A stretch of DNA of 50,000 nucleotides. Source: Chrysomallon squamiferum (lineage: Eukaryota > Mollusca > Gastropoda > Neomphalida > Peltospiridae). The notes below the pieces were generated by a model, which did not search any database, was not told the origin of the DNA, and was given only the letters and a program-made list of their open reading frames with translations. Where the stretch lies: contig CM022671.1 of the NCBI GenBank assembly GCA_012295275.1, forward strand, positions 36,074,183-36,124,182. Direction: 5' to 3'. The position numbers and the translations under genes are program-made. Shown in pieces: positions 25,101-36,438 of this stretch (position 1 is its first letter; each line of letters opens with the position of its first letter).

Positions 25101-28100
25101 AAATAAATAAATAAATAAATAATTAAAAATATAATAAAATTAAATCAGTAAAATAAACAATCATACATAAATTATAAAATAAAATAAAATAAATCAAACA
25201 TTTAAAAGATTTTAAATAAATATCACACACAGCTACAGACCTGGTTGACATGATTTACAACTGTTTGGTTCTTATGTTCAGCTTAATTCTACCAACACAA
25301 CAAACAATTACAGTAGAGAAACCAGGTAAAATTCAGTTGATTCACTTTAATCAAACTGAGGAGTGGGGAAAAGTTTTGACATCTGAAGTAATTAGTCGAA
25401 CCACATTTTACAACTGACCAAGTTTAGACTGTAATCGTATAGAAAGAAAAGAAAAACTTAACTAAATCACACGTAACAAATTATATCAAAAAAACCTCCA
25501 CAGAACCATCAATCACTTTCAAATATTTTAAAGTCTGTATAATGATTTCAACAGACAGCAACAAGCAGTTAGAGGTGAACAGTTTAGCTGTAATAAGATT
25601 AAAGCAAGTTAATTTGAAATAAAACTGCCAAAATTAAACTATCGTGCTGTTAACTGTTTTAACAACTTAACAAAATTTTAACAATGAGTAAAAATGTATT
25701 TTAAGGCACTCGTATAAAAAATAAAATAAATAAAGATATTTGAAGAAACAGTTTTAAAGAAAATGTTTAACTTTTGGTGTCAAAGGAATATGAACGAAGG
25801 AAAACCTGTATGAACTGTTGTGGTAGGTGCTGCCATGTCTCTAGCTCTGAAGGAGAGATTTATCCCTCTGACCCTTGATGAAATAATTGCAACAAGTCTT
25901 CAGTGAGTGAAGAATACAAACACATGAATGTGAAGGTTATTAAACAGAGAAGTAAAGATGACAATTAACCACACAGGGAATACGACAAGGTCTTAAAACA
26001 CAACAGCCAGTGCACTCTTTGTTTTGAAGTAAGACAACAGTTTGAATGAAATATTTGTTTAATTATAACATACTGATACACTAATGCATCACTGGAAAAT
26101 TTGAAATGACAGAACACACAAAAACAGATATACTAAATTATATTTCATGTGATGTGATTTTAAAAACTGTTTATGTCTGTTTTAATCGTATTTTTTGTTT
26201 CTTTCTATTTATTATTATCACCTCTTTGTTTAGTATATCTCACCCTGATTAGCTGAGGAATACAACAACTGTACAACCATGCAGCAACACATACTAACCT
26301 GTCTGTAACACATTTCATGCTTTTCTTTGACGGATTCTGCTTTGCCTGCTTCAGCAGTGATGCATTCAGGAAGTGTTTCATGTCCTGAGCTGTGCTCAGT
26401 GTGGCTGAGATCTTGCTAGTTTCACTAGGAGGTGTCACAGCCTCGCTCACTTTGTTTGTGCACTCGTCCTTAGTTCTCACAGCCTCTTTGTCAACCAGTT
26501 TCTCCAGCAGTGTCCTCATGTCCTCGGCACTGGCAGCGTACGACTTGTCACCTTCCTCTTTACAACCACCACCACTGCCACTGTTCTCTGTTTTGGTTTT
26601 TTTAATACTGACCGTCTCCCTGTTTACCACGGTGCATTCGACACCAGTTTCCTCCATCTGCACATCACTGAACACATCGTCGCTGGCAGGCTCTTGCAGC
26701 GCTGATGTGATGCTGCTGTCCATGCTCTCCATGCTGGTCGATGTGATGGTTGCGTCCTGTTCCACGATGACATCCGACCTGATGAGGTTCTGTTCTTTCA
26801 TCTTCTCTATCTCGGTCTGCAGAATGAACTGAGCAGTGAAAATGTCTCTGATTTTGCTGGGTTTGATCTGACAGAAGTCAGGAGAGGACAGCTGTTCATC
26901 ACCTGCTATCTCTGGTGGTCTCGGCAGGACGTGGTATGTGTCTGAAGCCGACAGACTCCTCACTGCTAGGAAGACGTGCTGTTGCAAGTGAACCATCTGA
27001 AAGAACAAGATTCAAGGTTCTCAGGTTAGTTCACAATTGATTACATCTGAAGTAATAAATATGACTTTGAATTCAGAACTAATGGTTAAACAAATCAATT
27101 GCAGTTAAACCTATATTACATTTAAAAACTATATGTATATATGTATGGAAAAAACACCAAAGAATAATTCTGAAGTGGGGCATTGTTATGAACAACACAG
27201 CACACATAGATAAAACTGGCTTTCATTTATAAACTTTAAAGTTATAGTCATTAAAAAAAAATAATATTAAAAAAATTAAATAAAATTGTATTGAACATTT
27301 TTATGTATGTATACAAAAGATGTTCAAATGGACTAACATGCTGGATTTGTCATCATAATGAGGTTTTTGTCACAGGCTGCTGCTGGCTGTGACCACTGTC
27401 TGTGGAACAAGGGTCGCGGCTGACACAACACAACTGGAGGCGTAGAAAACTGACAGGACACGGCTGACTGGCCAAGCGAAGATGTGAATTTGAACTGGTG
27501 TGAGAAAACATTCACTGACGGACTGGCAAGTCCTGCACTTGCTCTAAAGTGTCCTTTAGCTGGAAGAGTCTTCCTGTCTGCTGACGGTGGGTTTGACGGA
27601 GGTGGTGGGGGCAGGGGTGGTAGAGGGGGTGGTGGTGGAGGGGGTGAACTAGGTGGTGGGGGTGAACTAGGTGGTGGGGGTGGCACTTCCGAGTGGTTGT
27701 TCCAGGATGGGGACAAGGACGGAGAACTCACGGAGTGACCTGTCCAGCCATTTCCGAGTGGAGACAAAGTCTGCTGAGATTCGTTGTCTCTCACAACCGT
27801 GTGCGAGGCAGTGAACTTGCTGCATGACGTGTTTTCTACACACCTGATAGTCTCCCTTTCTAAAACACAACACAATGTAAAACTATACAGAAACAACAAC
27901 TACCACTGTGTAAACTCTGAATTCTGTATGCAATTTATATAAAAAAAAAACATTTAAGCATGACAACTGTCATCATAAAATAAACATTAATCTGGAATCA
28001 GCTGACAATGCAGATTTCTGAAACGAGACAGAAATGTTAAATAAAAGACAACTTGAGAACTGACTGTTATTTTTTTAATAAAAACAAATTTAAAATCATC

Positions 28101-31100
28101 ATGAGAGTCAGATGGATGTTTAAAAACAAACAAGTATGAACTAAATAATAAAACTCTAAAAAGAAAAACGAAGCAGTAAATAAAGTTAAAAGAGAAGATA
28201 AATACTAACTTGGAACAGACAGTCGACACGACTGTTTTGATATAAAGATGCAGTGTAAAACAGTGGGATACTGATGTGGTTTGGTAAGACCTGCAACAGT
28301 TAGATAAATCATTAACAGCACACAAACATAAACTGAAAATAGCTTATTAAATACCTCCATAGCAAGTTACCATAGTTAGAAATAGAAAAAAAATGAACTG
28401 GATTTGATATGAAGTGTCATACGCATGAAACATATTTACCAGAAATGAGTTATTATTAGTATTATTGTTATTATTATTAGTATTGTTATTATTATTATTA
28501 TTAATTTTATAATTATTATTATCACTATTATTAACATCAAAATACATTTTTACAATTTAAAAGGTTAACTGAGTAGGAGTTACCTAATGCATAGGTGAGA
28601 GAACAGTCTGGCATAATGAATAAAACTGTGTCATTATCTGGCTTCAAAACGGCCACCTGAAACAGAAACACAAATATTCTTTGCCATACAATGATAATAA
28701 TTTTTGCGATTTTTTGTTTCTGTTTTTATTCACATTCTGAATGAGTGAAAACTTAACAACATCTTAAGTTAATGATTCATTTAGGCAGCTCAATGCTACT
28801 CTCACAAAATATTAAACTGGATCTTTTATTTGGATATTAAGTAGCTGAATTATTAGCAATTTTTAATAATTGATTTTTATTCCACAATTTTTTATCATTT
28901 TAAACAGCAAATATTACTTTATAAAATATATATATATATATATTTATATAAATTATAAAAAAATTTTTTTAAATGACAAAGGATTATAATTAATAAGTAA
29001 AAATGTGTACACTGTTGTTTTTGCCAAGGTATGTCATCACTTTCTGGAATGTTGGTCGACTGTCTGCAGCTGGTCGCAGCTCAGTGACGTTGAAGTAGTT
29101 GTTGTTTGCCAAAACCTCCTGAGTTCTTCTGCAGTGAGGACAGCCGAGAAAAGTATTTGTTTGTCACAGAAACCAGCGGACACTTCTGACTCACATTCAG
29201 GACACTTCCACTAAACCAACAAATCAGAACATTTTTTTAATTTCTCCTTTCTAATTTATTAATGATTGTTTTTCTATTGATTTCTCTCTTTTAGATGATC
29301 ATCAGTCATACTTTCTTTTCTTAATAATCATGCAAGAAATTAAAAATAATAATATTAAAACACCACTGTTGTGAAATAAAGTTACTATTACTTTTTTTTG
29401 TTACAAATACAAGTAACTAACTATACATAAAATTAAACAAGATTTCTATCATTGGCCCAATACAGTGTCTGCATCTACTTCTGCATAACGTTAATTTATT
29501 TGTCGTATTTGCTGACAGATGTCTTCAGACGTTAACACAAGCAGAGAAGAAATACATCACGAAAAATGGTTATCTAAACCACAGATCAATTATTTGTCAT
29601 CAGATATCAATATTAATACACACAGTGAATATGTATGATATGAAGAATGGTAGATCTACAACCACAGTTCAAACTATTTGCTATCAGGTATGCACAGTGA
29701 AGACATGAAGGATGCTAGTCTACAAGACTTTGTGATGAACTCACAGTCTGACAGGTTTGAAGCGGCCTGCCATGGACACCATCTGCACCTGGCAGGTGCA
29801 AATCTGCTTCACACTCAGCTGTCCTGTCCACACAACAAACTCTTCTTCCTGGTTTTCTCGTGACGGCAACGATCTCGCAAAACCCGACCAACTCGGAACT
29901 CTGAAGTTTTAAACAATTTACAACTGAGCACGTTTGAAGCTGGGTTAGTGACAAGACAAATGAATACACAACAAAGTTTAGTTTAGATAAAAATGCACAA
30001 CCTGATTTACCTGAGCACGCTGTTTGGTTTACATTTATCTGAATTATAGACCAATTTACATTTATTTGAATGTATAGACCGATCTACATTTATTCAAATG
30101 AAGACTGATCTACTTGAATCTGTAGGTTAATTTTGTATACATTATACTGAACAGTCTTGTTTGTGTTTATCTAAACGTGTAGAAAGGCTTGTGTCTGTAA
30201 AAACAAGTGGACCAGTTTAAACTGCTGCTGACCGGCAACTCGGACTTCCAGTATCAGGTGATTTTGAATGTCTGATGTCGTCCCTGTAGCTGAATGTCAC
30301 AACCGTGGTGGGGCAGATGTGCCGTGGCCGTTTCTCCACACTCAACTCACCATACTCATACAAGTAGATCTGAAAATAAAACTCACAGCATACTCATACA
30401 AGTAGATCTGAAAATAAAACTCACAACATACTCATACAAGTAGATCTGAAAATAAAACTCATACAAGTAGATCTGAAAATAACTCTCAAATTATTCATGA
30501 ATTATATTTAGCAAGTACATATTTACTTTTTAAAAGTAAACACATAATTTTTTTTTTTTTTAAATATAAACCTAAATAAATGTGTTAACAACTGAAACAT
30601 TTCACTTTAATGAATCTAACAGACTGAAAAGTTATTGAAAAATAATAAAGGTTATTTTCAGTTAACTGACCTGCGTAGACTCAAACAGATTTCTCAGCTG
30701 TAGCTGTGGGTTGGTGTCTAACGTTGACGTCTTGTAGATGTGGCAGTCACAGTTCGGAGTGGGTTCGAGAGTGCAGTTGTAATTCTCTGAAATTGTTTTT
30801 ACACGACCCTTTGTCAAAAAATAAATAAAAATACATTTAAAAAGTTGCATTCCAAATACTGGGGACAACAGAACAGAACAATATTATAATTTTTTAGAAA
30901 ATAAGACCAAAAAACACAAATAAATAAAAAATTTAAAAAATGAAAAATGAAGACCTGGTAAAGATAACTGAGAATTTCTAGAATACAATGCATGATAAAC
31001 TGTGCCTGACATCATGTAAAAACTCAATTAAAAATGTCTTCTTTTTTTAATACTGAATTTGTTAATTCAAACTGTAAGAGCAAAATATAACTTGTTAATT

Positions 31101-33478
31101 ATATATAAAATATTATTTTTTTATTTACAAGTAAATATTTATTACAATTTAAAATTGAACAGACAAATTGGATTTTTAACAAAATGTGCTAGAACTGCAT
31201 CGATTATTGAATTATAGATTTGTTTATTATAGATCTGTAAGTTACTTCTACTTTTCTTTTAAAATTAAAAATGCTTATCATGTATATAGGTTTCATTCAT
31301 TTTTAATAATACCTACAGATTATAACACAGACTGGCCATGACAGTAAATCAATATGCTCAGATTACGGCAAATAATGTAAACACACACACAGAGCTATGT
31401 GTTAATATGTTCATTATTTTGAAGATAATTGGATGTGCCTGTATGTAGACTGGAAGAGGTGTTGGTATTACAAAATACAGAGTATGTAATAATACCTTCA
31501 TTATTTTGAAGATAATCAGATGAGCCTGTATGTAGAAAGGAAGAGGTGTTGGTCTTAGAACATCGGCATGGCGACACAGATGAACACCTGAGCGAAACAA
31601 AAGAAAAAAGAAAAATTTCAGACACTGCTGTTTAAAAATAAAATAAAATAAAAACTAAATAAATAAATAATAAAAGAAAATAATAAAAGAAAATTTAGAA
31701 AAATTGCTGTTAAATAGAATTCAATTTGCCATTATCTGGTTTTTATGTAACAGCAGTACTTAAATAAACTATTTTATTATTCTTCCATTTAACAGTTTTT
31801 ATGAACCACTATTAATTTACATGATTTATGGTTTTGACACATTGTGAGCCTACAATCAGACATTAAAAAAGCAATAACACAAATATGTTAGCAGGTGAAA
31901 TGAATCAATGAAAATTTTACAACATCTTTACACTTTTACTAATGGCTATGTTTTAAAACTCTGGAGATTTTTTATTTCTTCTTGTCAGTTACAGATACAT
32001 TCACATGAAGAATTTGAGTACAAACACATCTGAAAGTATTTCAAATACAAATACTTTTCAAATGAAAAGAACAAAAATTTGTTGCCTGTCCTTTGTTTTT
32101 CACAGCCTTGTCGACTATGTGTCACATCAACTGATGAGTTGTGTTGATCACTCCAGAGGAACAACACAAGTTTAAATTACCTCACTGCAAGTCTCAAACA
32201 TTTAATAAGTGCAGCAAGACACTTTGAGTGAGTATATTCCCTTTTATAGGAGAAATGAGATCTGCTCATTGGATTTACTCACAAGTTATTTATTTTCTTT
32301 GATCTCTTCTAAACATTACATGTAACTGAGGATAATCTCTCTTCAGTTGAGAAGGAAGCCATGAGAAGTGATTACATCAAAGAAATCACTAATTGCGTGT
32401 CAGAAAGATCACAGAAAGGAGACAATTCCTTCACAGGTCTGTCAGTGCAGTCAGTGATCTGACTGTTTTCACAAACAAAACCATGTCAGTGACAAAATGT
32501 TCAAATCGATACATGAAATAATTTGAGTATAGTTTAGTGCATTTGAAGATGTATTTGAAAATTCAGATACTTAGTGAAAGTATTTAAATACTTTCAAATA
32601 ACATGTACTTGACTCCAAGCAAGGTTAGCAACAACAAATCTTTCCTATATATCATTATATGGCTTGGGAAACAAATCTAAGGATTCACAGGTAAAGTTTG
32701 GTCAGCTACACCTCAGATAAATGTTGAACCTACTGAGACCTGTATCTTTACAACTAATTCATTAAATGTAACAAAGCTAATTTTAAATGTAATTTTATGT
32801 AATTCTATCACCATCTAAAAGTAATGTACAGTAACAAATTTATTACCCATTCTGCCATTATTTCTCTACATTTAATTAATAATAAATGTAATATTACTAT
32901 TCTACTACTGTTTCTCTGTATTTAAATAATAATAAATATAATATTACCCATTCTACCAATATTTTTCTACATTTAAATAATAATAAGTGTAATATTACTA
33001 TTCTACCACTGTTTCTCTATATTTAAATAAGATAACAAATGTAATTTTACCCATGTTTGGTTGACCCAGCACCGAAGATGACAAATTTCCAATACTGATG
33101 CCTTCTTGACAAATCTTTTGAACCTGAAAAAGATATTTTATTTTTTATACAGGTACACATCTATATCACATATAAAACAAGCCAGCAGTGTCATATTTTC
33201 AGCAAACTTACAATTTTTGTTTGGGATTTAAATTGGCCCGTTAAATTCCCATTCTGTCTTCCCAGGCTGTATAGTGAAGCAAACTGTTATTTTACTTCAA
33301 ATAACAATAACCAGAGTTTACAAGTTTTGTTATTTTCAGTCATTTATACAACAGAACATAATGTTTTAAACATCACATATACATATGCATAAAATAATTA
33401 TGCAATTAAATATAGACAAACTTAAACAACCATAAACACCAATTCATGTTCTTGTATACAAATAATTCAATGTCACAT

Positions 33479-33512
<34 letters not shown>

Positions 33513-35474
33513 TTTGATGTATGTATGTATTCAAACTAACATAAAAACCTTGCAAACACACACACACAGACACAAACCTTTTCTTCAGATTCCACCATAA
33601 GAAAAGCAAAACTATCAGAAATCTCTCTGTCGCTGTATCCATTCTGTTTTAGTTCTTTTTTCTTTTCCAAGTACTGAAAATAAACTTCACATAATTACAC
33701 TGTTCAGTCTGCATGGTGCAGAACTGGGCACAACGTGAAAAACCAAAACATGAAGTTACATTACTTTAATTATTTTTCACAAATATTATTAACATATGTT
33801 TATTACTACAGAGTATTTTGTTAATGTGTAAATCTTACTGAAACTGCATTTTAAAGGGCAACACCGGTCAAACATCACAAAACATCTGCCCATCTTAAAA
33901 AAAAATGTTATGCTGTTAAAACTTTTAGTTTTACTAATTCTAAAATGATGGTTTCTGCTTATCTTTCACTAAGAACTAAACTTGAACTGTTTTAAAGTTT
34001 TTTATTTGGAGATTATTACTTATTAAATGATAAATCTGAATATTTTTCATTAATTTATTAAAAATTGATATTTCTAAAGACTGTTGTCGTACATGGCTCA
34101 AGCTAGTTTCATACGTCTCCACCGATGTAGGTGCAAGATACTTTTTGTCCTTATCTCAAGATGACTTAAGTTTAAGATAATGTGATTACATTTTATTTTA
34201 TAATTAGTATAAATAAATGATATGGATTCTACAAATATAGACATCTGACTTAACGTCTAAATCAATTTATGACCAAATTGTAGGAACGGAACCTGGTCAA
34301 ACATTGACGACTATCTGTACTATTTCAGTACTGTTATTTATTCTGAACTCTCTGGTTTTATTTTGTTATTTCTCTGGTATCACCTGGATCTATTCTAGAT
34401 CTCTCTCTGCAGCTTTAGTTAAATCTCAGACTTACGGCTTGCATGAGCTGTGTGTTGTTCACCGTCCGCACACTAATAAACGAGAACTTCCTCGGCGACG
34501 TCATGTGTCTGTAACTCTTACTGATGACTGGCTTCACTTCCTGCAGAAACTCATGAGAGTCCCTAGATATCTTCCTCAACAGAGCTGAAACACAAAGCTT
34601 TCCTGTACCTAGTGTATCTGACACCTATCTGACACACAGTGTTGTCCATTCACACATATCACAGATTTATCAACATTAAATAACACCGTGCTGCAATAAT
34701 ATCAGTGAATCATTTATTTTGCTTTGTTATCAATGTCAAATACATCATTCATTTATACAGGCAGGGTAAATCAGTTCTGAAGTCTCAAAGCAGTCTGAAC
34801 ATTTTATGACATAAAATATCATTTTGACACCATCGTATAACACTATTATTATTATTTTAAATAACAAATAAATATTATTTTTAAAATAACAAATAAACAA
34901 AAAACAGAATACTAACACAGTTATCTAAGTGTTTATTAGACTTAGTAGCTAATATGGGAAAAACAAAATATGAGAAAGAGTGTGTATGTTTGTGTGTGTG
35001 TGTGTGTGCATGCATATTTAATATATATATGTTTATAGACTCTGCCACATAACACTTTTTTTTAAAACATTTAGTATAATTAGAATCTATTTACAAAAGT
35101 CATGATTCCAATGTCTAGACAAGGCCAGTTATGGGTGAACAGTCATAAAATTTGGACAATCATTTCTTCTGCAGTGTCAAGTGGCAGCCATGCTTATAAT
35201 GACTACAGAAAAAAGGTTGGTGGTATCCAAAGCAGGATATGAAATGAGGTCACCATGGCAACATGTTTTGTGTATACTTTATCTGTTATAGCCAGCAAAA
35301 CCATTACGGGTAGGAAGTATTTGAGATTGTGAATGTGTGGATGGGAATGTGGTACCAACTCCATCGCACATTCATGGTAGCTGACTACTCGGGCTTTGAT
35401 CTTAATTGGTTATACAGTCTGGTAACTCTCTATAAATACTGGTAGCCTCACAATGAGTTTTCAAAATTAAATAA

Positions 35475-35508
<34 letters not shown>

Positions 35509-36377
35509 AAACATTTAAATATAAAATTATTTATTTACACTTAAATATACTTTTATCATAAAAACCATTCATTTATGAAAACTACCACAAAATATATTAA
35601 GGAGTAACATACATTTAAGAAAACCACATTTGTTCATATGGTTCATATGTGAAGTATACTATGTAACAGACCAAAAAGGTTATTAAGTTATTTATATAGT
35701 ATCATACATAAAAACTATCATCTATGTAACAGATTAAAAAATATTAAGCTTTATTTATGTTGTGTCATGTATAAAATTAAAGTAATTTTGGGGGAGGGAA
35801 TGTCATTTTTTCTTCATTTTCTCTTTTTTTGTGAACATCCCTATTATACAGTGCATTTCAAATAAATGGATTCTGGAACAGGCATACAACAAACAGAGTT
35901 TAATTAGAAAGATAAAAATGGTTGCATAATTAACATGATATAATTTTGAAATATGATCTCAGCACACAGAACACATTAGAAAAACTATACTCTGTTTACA
36001 TTGTGTGTGTGTGTGTGTGTGTGTGTGTGATACACACATACATAAACTCTGTGTGTAAAATATCAGTGAAACATTCGTAATTTAAAATTATCAGAAGTGC
36101 CATGCTTACACTGAAAATAGGTCAGTGGAACTAATGAAAGTTTGATGTTTATTTTTACTGAAGATAGTATTCACATTTTGTCTACATGCATGTGAATTGG
36201 AAATCAGCCCTTTTTTATTTTTTAACATTAAATATCATATTTCTATTACTATTAGTCATATGCTGTGAAAATCAATTGCATCAAACTTGTTTAAAACATA
36301 TGAATAATTATTAATTACAAAAATCAAAATGGAGATGGTTTTGAATCCAAAATAATGGCAAACACAATTTCCATAGC

Positions 36378-36438
<61 letters not shown>

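Noticed and set aside
29041-29214. Longer version of TASOR exon 9 starting after tttag near 29215
   Set aside because: It reads open in two frames (LGSVLNVSQK and WKCPECES), but neither reaches exon 10 in phase without a stop; the shorter exon from 29128 does.
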